Shown: piece after piece, positions 51,134 to 60,183 of the stretch
How positions within the stretch are numbered: the stretch's first letter is position 1
Layout of the letters: each line of letters begins with the position of its first letter
NCBI RefSeq assembly: GCF_009742725.1
Contig: NZ_WPHG01000001.1
Span: 62,001-126,000, forward strand
Reading direction: 5' to 3'
Length of the DNA: 64,000 nucleotides
Origin: Nitratireductor arenosus
Lineage (GTDB): Bacteria > Pseudomonadota > Alphaproteobacteria > Rhizobiales > Rhizobiaceae
Translations under genes and position numbers: made by a program
Notes under the pieces: model-generated
The model's database searches: none
What the model was told of the DNA's origin: nothing
Seen by the model: only the letters and a program-made list of their open reading frames with translations

Positions 51134-51820
51134 CTACTCCTTGATGGCGTCTCGGCATGCCTCCAGCCGGCGCAACTGCCTTCCTTCCCCGTCGAAATTG
51201 GCCGGGTCGAGCCACGCCTCGAAGGCCCGTTTCAGCACCGGCCAATCCGAGTCGATCATCGCATACCACGCCGTGTCGCGGTTTTCGCCCTTCACGACCA
51301 TATGCTGGCGGAAAACCCCTTCGAACGAAAATCCGAACCGTTCCGCCGCGCGCTTGGAGGGCGCGTTGCGGTCGTTGCATTTCCATTCGAAGCGCCGATA
51401 GCCGAGCGCGTCGAACGCATGGGCGGCAAACAGATAAAGCGCCTCGGTGGCGGCCGGCGTGCGCGCGATCGCCGGTCCCCAATAGATATTGCCGATCTCG
51501 ATCACGCCGTTCGCCGCATCGATGCGCATCAGCGTCTGGCGGCCGCATACCGCCCCGCTGCGGCGGTCGATGACGGCGAAGAACAGCGGGTCCGCGCTCG
51601 CCGCCGCCTTGTCGAGCCAGGGTTGGAAGTCGGCCCGGCTGGCAGGCGGAACCTCTGGCAGCCACCGGAACCGCTCCGGCGCATCGGCAACGCTCGAGGC
51701 TTCATAGAGCCCGTCGCCGTGGCGTGCCGGATCGAGCGGCTCGAGCCGCACGAAACGCCCTTCCATGGCCGTATGCTGCGGCCGCGGCCGCCCGGTCCAG
51801 TTCGCAAGCTCCTCACCCAC
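51134..51820 (-). CDS. GNAT-family acetyltransferase, RimJ/RimL type
   Basis: 228 residues from GTG at 51820, preceded by AGGAG at 7-8 nt. The RimJ/RimL-type fold is recognisable (EGRFVRLEPLDPARHGDGL; IGNIYWGPAIARTPAATEAL; RRFEWKCNDRNAPSKRAAERFGF in part). It acetylates an amine, either a protein N-terminus or a small molecule. The stop is 9 nt from the CDF start on the same strand. Divergent from the aminotransferase. Confidence 0.85.
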   Translation of the reverse strand: MGEELANWTGRPRPQHTAMEGRFVRLEPLDPARHGDGLYEASSVADAPERFRWLPEVPPASRADFQPWLDKAAASADPLFFAVIDRRSGAVCGRQTLMRIDAANGVIEIGNIYWGPAIARTPAATEALYLFAAHAFDALGYRRFEWKCNDRNAPSKRAAERFGFSFEGVFRQHMVVKGENRDTAWYAMIDSDWPVLKRAFEAWLDPANFDGEGRQLRRLEACRDAIKE

Positions 51821-51903
51821 CTTGATACTCCTGCCGTTTGACTTTTGCCGCCGGAGGCTCACAAAAGTTAGGCAGAACGGAAAGGACCACAAGGACTCGC
51901 CGC

Positions 51904-53073
51904 ATGCTCCACACGATTCCGGCCTTCGACCGCATCGGCGAGGAAAACGCCTTCGCCGTTCTCGCGCGGGCCACCAGGCTTGCCGAACAGGGGCGCGACA
52001 TCATCAATCTCGGCATCGGCCAGCCCGATTTCAGCACGCCCGCCCACATCGTCGAGGCCGCCGTCAAGGCGCTGCGCGACGGGCATCATGGCTACACACC
52101 CGCCAACGGCCTGATCGCCACCCGCGAGGCCGTGGTACGCCGCACGCTGGCCACCACCGGCGTCGAGGTCTCTCCCGAGGCAGTGATGATCATGCCGGGC
52201 GGCAAACCGACCATGTTCGCGGCGATCCTGATGTTCGGCGAACCGGGTGCGGAAATCCTCTATCCCGATCCCGGTTTTCCGATCTACCGTTCGATGATCG
52301 AGTTCACCGGCGCCACGCCGGTTCCCGTACCGATGCGCGAGGAAAACGGCTTCGCCTTCTCGGCCGAGGAAACGCTGGCGCTGATTACCCCGCGAACCAG
52401 GCTGCTGGTGCTGAACTCGCCCGCCAATCCGACCGGCGGCGTCACGCCGCGCGCGGAGATCGAGAAGCTGGTCGCCGGCCTTGCCGCGTTTCCCGACATC
52501 GCCATCCTCTCGGACGAGATCTACGACGTCATGACCTATGACGGCGAGCAGCAGTGTTCGCTGCTCGGCTTTCCTGATATCCGCGACCGACTGATCGTGC
52601 TCAACGGCTGGTCCAAGACCTGGGCCATGACCGGCTGGCGCATGGGCTGGTCGATCTGGCCGGAGCGGCTCTACGACAAGGTGCGCAAGCTCGCCGTCAA
52701 TTGCTGGTCCTGCGTCAACGCGCCAAGCCAGCATGCCGGCATCGCCGCCATCGACGGGCCGCAGGACGAGGTCGAGACCATGCTGCGCGCCTTCGACCGC
52801 CGCCGCCGGGTGATCGTGGAAGGGCTGAACGGCCTGCCCGGCATTTCCTGCGTGACGCCGAAGGGTGCCTTTTATGCCTATCCGAACGTGCGCGAAACCG
52901 GCTGGCCGGCCAAGAAACTGGCGACCACCCTTCTCGACGAAGCCGGCGTCGCCACGATTGGCGGGCCGGATTTCGGCGTGCTCGGCGAAGGCTATATCCG
53001 CTTGTCCTACGCCAATTCGGAGGAAAACATCCTGCGCGCGATCGAGCGCATGGAAACGTTCTTGACCCGCTGA
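51904..53073 (+). CDS. Class I/II pyridoxal-phosphate aminotransferase
   Basis: 389 residues. The PLP Lys is in NGWSKTWAMTGWR (about 241), with the Asn of NSPANPTGG (about 176-184) and the Asp of LSDEIYD (about 205-211). It resembles the AspC/AlaA-like group that moves amino groups between amino acids and 2-oxo acids. The exact substrate is not visible. The YCII gene follows by 59 nt. Confidence 0.88.
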   Translation: MLHTIPAFDRIGEENAFAVLARATRLAEQGRDIINLGIGQPDFSTPAHIVEAAVKALRDGHHGYTPANGLIATREAVVRRTLATTGVEVSPEAVMIMPGGKPTMFAAILMFGEPGAEILYPDPGFPIYRSMIEFTGATPVPVPMREENGFAFSAEETLALITPRTRLLVLNSPANPTGGVTPRAEIEKLVAGLAAFPDIAILSDEIYDVMTYDGEQQCSLLGFPDIRDRLIVLNGWSKTWAMTGWRMGWSIWPERLYDKVRKLAVNCWSCVNAPSQHAGIAAIDGPQDEVETMLRAFDRRRRVIVEGLNGLPGISCVTPKGAFYAYPNVRETGWPAKKLATTLLDEAGVATIGGPDFGVLGEGYIRLSYANSEENILRAIERMETFLTR

Positions 53074-53132
53074 TCCGCGATCTCGAGATTATCTCCGGAC
53101 CGCTGGGCTCGCTGGATCGAACGGGAGGAAGC

Positions 53133-53507
53133 ATGCTCTACGCAATACTCGCCTATCACGAGGAAGACACCGTTTCCGCGATGTCGCCTGACGAGGACGC
53201 CGCACTGATGGCGGGCATGATGAAAGTTCACGACAAGATCGACCGGAAAAACCGGCTCGGTCCGGCAGCCCGACTCGACAAGACCGGCAATGCCGTCACC
53301 CTACGCGGGCCCGGCGAGCCGATGGTGATCGACGGACCATTCGCCGAGACCAAGGAGCAGTTGCTCGGCTTCTACGTGCTGGAATGCGACACGCTGGATG
53401 CTGCGGTTGCGGCCGCCCGCGACCTGCAGCGCGTCAACACGTCGGCCGTCTACGAAATCCGGCCGATCACGCTCTACCTGCCCGGCGCGGCCGTGCAAGG
53501 CGATTGA
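53133..53507 (+). CDS. YCII-family (DGPF-domain) protein
   Basis: 124 residues. It has the signature His near the start (AYHEED), the DGPFAETKEQLLGFY motif (about 67-81) and the C-terminal VYEIRPI. GGGAGGAA precedes the ATG by 5 nt. Proteins of this ferredoxin-like fold have no settled function and often pair with ECF sigma factors; none is nearby. Confidence 0.88.
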   Translation: MLYAILAYHEEDTVSAMSPDEDAALMAGMMKVHDKIDRKNRLGPAARLDKTGNAVTLRGPGEPMVIDGPFAETKEQLLGFYVLECDTLDAAVAAARDLQRVNTSAVYEIRPITLYLPGAAVQGD

Positions 53508-53526
53508 AGCCGACCAGCCGCAAGGC

Positions 53527-55305
53527 TCACAGATCGTAGAGATACCAGATCGCCAGACAGGTGGTGGCCGCGATCGACAGGTTCATCGGTACGCCGATCT
53601 TCAGGAAGTCGGAAAAGCGGTAATTGCCCGCGCCATAGACCAGCGTGTTGGTCTGGTAGCCGATCGGGGTTGCGAAACTGGCGCTGGCACCGATCATCAC
53701 CGCGATCAGGAAGGGTCGCGCGTCGATGCCGAGCTGGCTGGCCAGGCCGATCGCGATCGGTGCCATCAGCACCGCCACGGCGTTGTTGCTGACCAGTTCG
53801 GTGAACACCGAGGTGAGAATATAGATCGCGGCGAGCGTGACCAGCGGCGGGGACGCCTCCAGCAACGGCGTCAGCACCGAGACGATCAGCATGACCGCGC
53901 CGGACTTCTCCAGCCCGGCGCCGACGATCAGCATCGAAAAGATCAGCACCAGGATCGAACCGTCGATCGACCCCCACGCCTCGTCGCTGTCGATGCAGCG
54001 CAGAACCAGGATCGCGGCGACGGCGAGCATGGCCAGGATCGAGATGTCCATGATCTGGACGGCGGCAAGCAGCACCACGGCGGCGAGCGCGAGCACGGCG
54101 ACCGGCGCCTTGCCGCGCCGATAAGGACGTCCGCTCGGCCGCGTTACCGAAACCAGCGCCGCATCCTCGGTGAGGGCGTCGAAATTGGCCGGTGGGCCTT
54201 CCAGAAGCAGCTTGTCGGCCGGCCGCAGCATCACGCTTTCCAGATCGGAACCGGGAATGTGGCGATGCCGGTGCGCGCCGAGCACGCGCACGCCATAGCG
54301 CCGGCCGAGCGACAGGTCGGCGATGCGGCCGCCGGCGGTGCCGCGATGCGGCGCCACAACCGCCTCCACCGCGACCCGTTCGCCGGTGCGCTCCTGCCCC
54401 CGGCGCATGCCCACCCGCAGGTCGGCTTGTTCGTTCAGCGTCAGGATCTCGGCCGCCGTCGCCGCAACGATCAGCGAATCGCCGCGTTTCATGATCCGGT
54501 CCTGGATGTTCTCGCGCATGATGTCGGTGCCGCTGCGCAGACCGAGGATGCGCAGGCCGGAGCGCTTGAAATCGGCCAGTTGCCCGATCTTGTGTTGGGT
54601 GTAGCGGCCTTCGGCCCGCACCGTGATCTCGGACAGGAATTCGGTCTGTCCGGCCGGCGAGGTTTCGCCGCCTGTGCGCCGGTCGGGCAGCAGAAAACGG
54701 CCGAGAGTGAGCATGACGACCGTACCGGTCAGGGCCGCCACCAAGCCGACCGGGGTCATCTCGAAGATCGAAAACGGCGCCAGCCCGGCCTCGCGCGCCA
54801 CGCCGTCGACGAGAATGTTGGTCGAGGTGCCGATCAGCGTGCAGGTGCCGCCGAGGATCGCGGCGTAGGAGACGGGGATCAAAAGACGGGTCGCGGCGAC
54901 ATCGAGCGAGCGGGCGAGCCGGAACACAATCGGGATCAGAATCAACACCACCGGGGTGTTGTTCATGAAGGCCGAGGCCGCGACCGCGCCGAACAGGAGC
55001 ACGCCGATGGCGGTCGCCGGGCGGCGCGCCGCCTGGCCGATCACCCTGTCGGCGACCATTTCCAGGACCCCGGTACGCACCAGCGCTCCCGACAGCACGA
55101 ACATGGCCGCGATCGTCAGCGGCGCTGCATTGGAAAAAACCTTCGTGGCCTCTTCGGCGGGCGTCAGCCCGAGGACGAGAAATGCCGCCGCGCCGGCAAC
55201 CGCCGTGACCTCCGGCGGATACCGCTCGATGATGAAAAACACCAGCAGGACGGCCAACACCGCGAGCGCGACATAGCCTTGATAGCCGTCGATAATCGCT
55301 GCCAT
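53527..55305 (-). CDS. SLC13/DASS-family anion permease with central TrkA-C domains
   Basis: 592 residues. Two membrane halves (about 10-200 and 400-590) each carry a signature loop (FMNNTPVVLILI, about 112-123; ELVSNNAVAVLMAP, about 506-519). Between them lie two soluble TrkA-C-like segments (about 210-380). This arrangement is that of bacterial sodium:sulfate or dicarboxylate carriers of the YfbS type. The substrate is not visible; sulfate or a dicarboxylate is likely. Confidence 0.87.
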   Translation of the reverse strand: MAAIIDGYQGYVALAVLAVLLVFFIIERYPPEVTAVAGAAAFLVLGLTPAEEATKVFSNAAPLTIAAMFVLSGALVRTGVLEMVADRVIGQAARRPATAIGVLLFGAVAASAFMNNTPVVLILIPIVFRLARSLDVAATRLLIPVSYAAILGGTCTLIGTSTNILVDGVAREAGLAPFSIFEMTPVGLVAALTGTVVMLTLGRFLLPDRRTGGETSPAGQTEFLSEITVRAEGRYTQHKIGQLADFKRSGLRILGLRSGTDIMRENIQDRIMKRGDSLIVAATAAEILTLNEQADLRVGMRRGQERTGERVAVEAVVAPHRGTAGGRIADLSLGRRYGVRVLGAHRHRHIPGSDLESVMLRPADKLLLEGPPANFDALTEDAALVSVTRPSGRPYRRGKAPVAVLALAAVVLLAAVQIMDISILAMLAVAAILVLRCIDSDEAWGSIDGSILVLIFSMLIVGAGLEKSGAVMLIVSVLTPLLEASPPLVTLAAIYILTSVFTELVSNNAVAVLMAPIAIGLASQLGIDARPFLIAVMIGASASFATPIGYQTNTLVYGAGNYRFSDFLKIGVPMNLSIAATTCLAIWYLYDL

Positions 55306-55470
55306 GGTTAGGGTCTGTCCTTACTCTGGCCCCGGTCCGGGGCGCGGCCTCGCGGCACAGCCGCCTACCTGCGCCGCCACGCTCGCGCACCCTTGCCTAT
55401 CGAAGCGTGCAATACCGGTCGTGTCCAAGCAATTCCGTTGAAGTTGGCGCGGCCTGCGGAACGGTTTTTC

Positions 55471-56226
55471 TCAACCGCGGCCGACAAAGGGCATCTTCGT
55501 CGCCATCACGGTCATGAACAGCACATTGGCGTTAAGCGGCAGATTGGCCATGTGCAGCACCGAACGGGCAACATTGTCGACATCCATCACCGCCTCGGGC
55601 GCGATCCGGCCATCGGCCTGCGGCACGCCGTCGGCCATCGGCGCGGCCATGTCGGTCAGCGCATTGCCGATATCGATCTGCCCGCAGGCGATGTTGAAGG
55701 GCCGCCCGTCGAGCGCCAGCGTCCGCGTCAGGCCGGTGATGGCGTGCTTGGTCGCCGTATAGGGCGCCGAGCCCGGTCGGGGCGCATGCGCGGAGATCGA
55801 ACCGTTATTGATGATGCGGCCACCGATCGGCGTCTGCCGGCGCATCTGCCTGAAAGCCGCCCGCGCGCACAAAAAGGCACCGGTCAGATTGACCTCGACG
55901 ACCGCCTTCCACAGATCGACCGGCGTTTCGTCGATCGTCTGGGTTTTTGAGAACATGCCGGCATTGTTGAACAGGAGATCGACCCGCCCGAACCGGACCG
56001 CGACCTGCTCGAACAGATCGTCCACCGCCGCGGGATCGGTGACATCGACGGGAAATGCCAGCGCCTCACCCGGCGTCTGCCCGGCCGCGGCGATCGCTTC
56101 CTCGAGCAGCGCCCCGCGCCGCCCGACATAGACCGTGTGCCAGCCGTCGCGCGACAGCGCCGCGGCGGCTGCCCTGCCGATTCCCGTTCCCGCTCCGGTG
56201 ACGATCGCGACCCTGCTTGCATCCAT
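55471..56226 (-). CDS. Short-chain dehydrogenase/reductase
   Basis: 251 residues; the ATG at 56226 has GGAGGA 6 nt upstream. It has TGAGTGIG (about 9-16), NNAGMF, the catalytic Ser in NNGSISAH and YxxxK in PYTATKHAI (about 158-166). The C-terminus (NVLFMTVMATKMPFVGRG) is that of the group often annotated as general oxidoreductases in alphaproteobacteria. Substrate unknown. A full CtrA-type site lies 155 nt upstream. Confidence 0.85.
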   Translation of the reverse strand: MDASRVAIVTGAGTGIGRAAAAALSRDGWHTVYVGRRGALLEEAIAAAGQTPGEALAFPVDVTDPAAVDDLFEQVAVRFGRVDLLFNNAGMFSKTQTIDETPVDLWKAVVEVNLTGAFLCARAAFRQMRRQTPIGGRIINNGSISAHAPRPGSAPYTATKHAITGLTRTLALDGRPFNIACGQIDIGNALTDMAAPMADGVPQADGRIAPEAVMDVDNVARSVLHMANLPLNANVLFMTVMATKMPFVGRG

Positions 56227-56380
56227 ATGCATTCCTCCGACCCGATGCACTTGGCAGAGGATGGCGGAATGCGCAAGCTGTCTGGGAATAAGGAAGGGCG
56301 GCCATTCGCGACCGCCCGATCTGGACCATGCTTGGGAGGAGGAAAGCTGATCCGACTGGACCAAGCATGCGCTCAACTGG

Positions 56381-56396
56381 TTAACGAAACCTTAAC
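56381..56396. promoter_or_regulatory. Full CtrA-type box TTAA-N7-TTAAC
   Basis: TTAACGAAACCTTAAC matches the CtrA consensus exactly. It lies in the 233-nt gap between the SDR start and the DUF533 stop, both minus strand. The nearest start codon is that of the SDR, 155 nt away. The rest of the gap shows nothing else notable. Confidence 0.55.
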
Positions 56397-56459
56397 GGGC
56401 ATCCGCCGCGCGACGCCATCGTCAGGCCTCGCCCGGCGAAAAAGCCGGCGCGGGCGGAC

Positions 56460-57215
56460 CTACCAGGGCGACCTGCCGGACGGCGCATCGCCCGGTGCGG
56501 GCTGCGAAGGAGCCGGCTCCTTGGCCGAAGAGACCGTCGCCTCGATGTGGTCGATCAGCGCGTCGGGCAGTTTCAGGCGCCCGGCCAGCATGTCGAGATA
56601 ACCGCGCTCGGCGCGGGTCTGCGGCTCGATCGCCAGCCGCGAGGCGGTGTAGAGTTCCACGCGCTGTGCCTCGGTACGGGCCTCCACAACCAGCGCGTCG
56701 AGGTCGACCGGCTTTTTCAGTTCCGACACCAGGAACGCCTCTGCCTCCTCACCGATGCCGGACAGTCTGAGCCGGTCGGCGATCTTGCCGCGCTCCTCAT
56801 CGTCGATATGGCCATCGGCGCGGGCGGCGGCGATCATCGCGCGCGCCAGGGTGAGCGCGAACTCGGTTTCGCCCTGCGGGGCGGTTTCCGGTCGGAACTC
56901 GCTGTCGGACGGGGGTGCCAGAAGCTCGGGTTCGACCGCGGCCGGGTCGGAACCCGGCGCGTCGCCGGCGCGATAGTTCTGATAGGCCTTGTAGGCGAGA
57001 CCGGCAACGGCGGCGAGGCCGCCGACCTTCAGCGCCGTGCCGGTGACCGCGCGTCCGGTGCCGGTGCCCAGCAGTACGGCGACCAGCGCGCCGGTTGCCA
57101 GCGGGTTGTCCTTGGCCAATTGCGTCGCCTGACCCGCCTTGTCGCGGAGCGTTGAGTCCGTGCCCGGAACTTTCGAGCCGAGCAGATCATCGAGCAGCTT
57201 CTTGGGATCGAACAT
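56460..57215 (-). CDS. DUF533 (YebE-like, TerB-fold) protein
   Basis: 251 residues. A Gly/Ala-rich hydrophobic region (about 38-75) suggests membrane association. The C-terminal TerB-like helical domain (about 118-235, RAMIAAARADGHIDDEERGKI; ALDALVVEARTEAQ-like continuation) is typical of YebE proteins. No biochemical role is established for the family, which appears in envelope-stress and tellurite-related contexts. Confidence 0.8.
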   Translation of the reverse strand: MFDPKKLLDDLLGSKVPGTDSTLRDKAGQATQLAKDNPLATGALVAVLLGTGTGRAVTGTALKVGGLAAVAGLAYKAYQNYRAGDAPGSDPAAVEPELLAPPSDSEFRPETAPQGETEFALTLARAMIAAARADGHIDDEERGKIADRLRLSGIGEEAEAFLVSELKKPVDLDALVVEARTEAQRVELYTASRLAIEPQTRAERGYLDMLAGRLKLPDALIDHIEATVSSAKEPAPSQPAPGDAPSGRSPW

Positions 57216-57295
57216 AAAACCTCCGCGATTGGGCGTTCGGGCAGCCTCTAGCTAGGCGTGCGGCCACGACATTGCAATGATGTGCGGCGAAAGGA

Positions 57296-58243
57296 TCAGG
57301 CGTTCCCATTTTCCCGTTGCCCGAGATGAGGTCCGAAGCCGCGACTATCGGCGAGTTCGACCTGGCGCTGACGCTCGGCATAACGGGCCCGATCGGCGGC
57401 CGAACGCTTGTCGGCGCAATGCGGACACGAGACGCCCTCGACGAAGCCCGGCGAGCCCCTGTCCTGCCCGCTCAGCGGATGGCGGCAGGCCCGACACAGT
57501 GACGCTGCGCCTTGTGCGAGCCCGTGTCCGACCGAAACGCGCTCGTCGAAGACGAAACATTCACCGCGCCAGCGACTTGCCTCGGCCGGAACCTCTTCCA
57601 GATATTTCAGAATCCCGCCCTTGAGGTGGAAGACCTCCTCGATCCCGATCGATTTCATGTAGGCGGTCGCCTTTTCGCAGCGGATGCCGCCTGTGCAGAA
57701 CATCGCCACCTTGCGGCCGCGAAACGCGTCGCGGTGCGCCTCGGCCCAGGCCGGAAAGTCGCGAAAGCGCCGGGTTGCCGGATCGAGCGCATTCGCGAAA
57801 GTACCGAGCGACACCTCGTAGTCGTTGCGGGTGTCGATCACCACCGTATCGGGATCGTCGATTAGCCGGTTCCATTCCGCCGGCTCGACATAGGTTCCGG
57901 CTTCCTCCACCGGATCGACCGCCTCGACACCCATGGTGACGATCTCGCGTTTCAGCCGGACTTTCATCCGCAGGAACGGCATTTTGCCGGTGCGGCTGAA
58001 CTTGACCTCAAGATCGCCAAGCCCTGCGTCACGTTCCAGATAGGCAAGCAGCGCGTCGACCCCGGCATCCGGGCCGGCGACGGTGCCGTTAATGCCTTCC
58101 GGCGCCACGATCAGCGTGCCCCTGATACCGTGGCGAGCACAAAAGGCGGCCAATGGCGCGCGCAGCGCCTCGGGCCGCACCAGGCGGCGAAAGCGGTAGA
58201 GCGCAGCGATCTTGACGGGGTCCGGAACCGTGGGCGAATTCAT
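57296..58243 (-). CDS. trhO: tRNA uridine(34) hydroxylase TrhO (rhodanese-related)
   Basis: 315 residues. An N-terminal acylphosphatase-like domain (about 8-100) is followed by a rhodanese domain with the catalytic Cys in MFCTGGIRCEKA (about 180-191). The protein ends with a Cys-containing tail (CRACRHP; CPHCADK) typical of YceA/UPF0176 proteins. The enzyme uses oxygen to make 5-hydroxyuridine at tRNA position 34. Length and motifs are normal. Confidence 0.92.
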   Translation of the reverse strand: MNSPTVPDPVKIAALYRFRRLVRPEALRAPLAAFCARHGIRGTLIVAPEGINGTVAGPDAGVDALLAYLERDAGLGDLEVKFSRTGKMPFLRMKVRLKREIVTMGVEAVDPVEEAGTYVEPAEWNRLIDDPDTVVIDTRNDYEVSLGTFANALDPATRRFRDFPAWAEAHRDAFRGRKVAMFCTGGIRCEKATAYMKSIGIEEVFHLKGGILKYLEEVPAEASRWRGECFVFDERVSVGHGLAQGAASLCRACRHPLSGQDRGSPGFVEGVSCPHCADKRSAADRARYAERQRQVELADSRGFGPHLGQRENGNA

Positions 58244-58420
58244 GATGGATGTCGCCTATCCGCTTGGCGCCGAAAGCGCAAGCAGCGCGAAAAAGCCGTG
58301 CCGTTTCAGCCCCGTCGACACAAGCACACCATTGGGGCCGTTGGCACCGGCCCGGCTTTCGATCCACCTCTGCATCCCTGCCCGCATCATTGTCCGCATT
58401 GGTTGCGGAGGCCCCCGAAG

Positions 58421-59323
58421 ATGTTCAGCAAGGAAATCATCCAGTCGATCACCGCCGCGGCGGCGCGTCACGCCCTCGCGCCGGCGACCTTGCTCGCTGT
58501 CGCCGATGTCGAAAGCGCCGGCAAACCCTTCGCGACCGTCGCCGGTCGGCGCGAGCCGGTGATCCGCTTCGAGGGCCATTATTTCGACCGTCGCCTGAGG
58601 GGTGCGCAACGCGCCCGGGCCCGCGCCGCGGGCCTGGCCTCGCCCGAGCCCGGCAGCGTCGCCAATCCACGCACCCAGGCCGCCCGCTGGGCGCTGCTGG
58701 AACGGGCCTGCGCCATCGACCGCAAGGCAGCGCTGGAATCTGTCTCCTGGGGCATCGGCCAAGTCATGGGCGCACACTGGGCCTGGCTCGGTTACGCAAG
58801 CGTGGAGTCAATGGTCGACGAGGCCCGCTCCGGCGTCGAAGGCCAGATCGCGATCATGCTGCGCTACATCGATAAGGCCGGCCTGACAGCCGCGCTCAGA
58901 CGCCGCGACTGGGCCGCCTTCGCCAAGGGTTACAACGGCCCCGGCTATCGCAAATATGGCTATGACCGGAAGATCGCCCGCGCCTTTGCCCGGTATGAGG
59001 CCGTCTCCGTCAATCCGGTCGTGCCGGGCGTCGGCGACGCTCTCGCCCGGAAACCGGTGTCGCGCGGTGACACCGGGGCACGCGTGCGCGATTTGCAGGC
59101 GCGATTGTTCGCGGCAGGCCACAAAATCGAGCAGGACGGCGTGTTCGGACCCGAAACCGAGCGGACGCTGCGCGCCTTCCAGCGCCGAAACGGTTTGCAG
59201 GCGGACGGCGTCGCCGGGCCGAGGACGTGGCAGGTTCTGGCCGGCGGCGGGCACGAAGCGGAACCGGGCACGATCTGGCAATCGCTGCTCGCCGCCCTGT
59301 CGCGCGCGCTGTCCCACTGGTGA
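58421..59323 (+). CDS. N-acetylmuramidase with C-terminal peptidoglycan-binding domain (endolysin-like)
   Basis: 300 residues. The DUF3380-type N-acetylmuramidase domain (about 5-190) has the catalytic Glu in VADVESAGKPF (about 25-35) and VIRFEGHYFDRRL. A PG_binding_1 domain (about 208-270, VRDLQARLFAAGH; DGVFGPETERTLRAFQ) follows, then a short hydrophobic tail. No signal peptide is visible, as in phage endolysins that need a holin. No other phage gene is near, so it may be a captured lysis gene. It is divergent from trhO by 177 nt. Confidence 0.87.
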   Translation: MFSKEIIQSITAAAARHALAPATLLAVADVESAGKPFATVAGRREPVIRFEGHYFDRRLRGAQRARARAAGLASPEPGSVANPRTQAARWALLERACAIDRKAALESVSWGIGQVMGAHWAWLGYASVESMVDEARSGVEGQIAIMLRYIDKAGLTAALRRRDWAAFAKGYNGPGYRKYGYDRKIARAFARYEAVSVNPVVPGVGDALARKPVSRGDTGARVRDLQARLFAAGHKIEQDGVFGPETERTLRAFQRRNGLQADGVAGPRTWQVLAGGGHEAEPGTIWQSLLAALSRALSHW

Positions 59324-59409
59324 TTTCGGGCCCGTCCGGCTTCTGATTATGCGACCGATCGGCTATACCCGGCTCCCGAACGGTTCACGAAAAAGGCGCC
59401 GCCGCGACC

Positions 59410-60051
59410 ATGCCCCAAAAGACCGACAAGCTCCTGCCCATCCTCACCGGCCAACCGGTGATCCCCGTCCTGAAGATCGATCGCGCGGCGGACGCCGCGC
59501 CGCTGGCGCGCGCCCTGGCCAAAGGCGGCCTGCCGGCAATCGAGATCACCTTGCGCACGCGCGAGGCGGTCGATGCGATCCGCATCGCCGCCGCCGAGGT
59601 GCCCGAAGCGGTGGTCGGGGCCGGCACTATTCTCAACGGACGCCAGTTCGATCAGGCGGTACGAGCCGGTGCCCGCTTCATCGTCAGCCCAGGCACGACC
59701 CAGGAACTTCTCGATGCCGCGCGCTCGACCGACGTCCCACTGCTGCCCGGCGCGACGACCCCGAGCGAGATCATGGCGGCGGCCGAGGAAGGCTATTCGG
59801 TCCTGAAATTCTTTCCGGCCGAGCAATCGGGCGGCATAGCCTTTCTCAAGGCCTTGTCGGCACCGCTTGCCGGCACCCGCTTTTGCCCGACCGGCGGCGT
59901 GACGCCCGGTAACGCGCCGGCCTATCTGTCGCTGCCCAACGTGATCTGCGTCGGAGGGTCGTGGATCGCGCCCGACACGCTCTTGCAAGCGGGAGACTGG
60001 GACGGCATCGAGGCGCTGGCGCGCGAGGCGGCCGCTCTTTCAAAAGCCTGA
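59410..60051 (+). CDS. eda: 2-keto-3-deoxy-6-phosphogluconate (KDPG) aldolase
   Basis: 213 residues. The Schiff-base Lys is in SVLKFFPAE (about 136-144) and the catalytic Glu in AIEITLRT (about 45-52), with PTGGV near residue 160. It splits KDPG to pyruvate and glyceraldehyde-3-phosphate in the Entner-Doudoroff pathway. The other pathway genes are not in this window. Normal length. Confidence 0.92.
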   Translation: MPQKTDKLLPILTGQPVIPVLKIDRAADAAPLARALAKGGLPAIEITLRTREAVDAIRIAAAEVPEAVVGAGTILNGRQFDQAVRAGARFIVSPGTTQELLDAARSTDVPLLPGATTPSEIMAAAEEGYSVLKFFPAEQSGGIAFLKALSAPLAGTRFCPTGGVTPGNAPAYLSLPNVICVGGSWIAPDTLLQAGDWDGIEALAREAAALSKA

Positions 60052-60183
60052 CAAACATCACGAAGACGAGGCGGACCGGTCCCGCTGACCGACCGCAAGA
60101 GCGCCCCGGCGAGCCGCTCTCGGGATCCGTCCTTTCGACGTGGAAGACGAATTCGAAAGACCGCGGCCGGCCGTATCGCCGTG

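Noticed and set aside
53398-55311. Open frame of 637 codons opposite the SLC13 permease
   Set aside because: Shadow frame of a clear membrane protein; composition (Arg, Gln, His-rich) is not that of a real protein.
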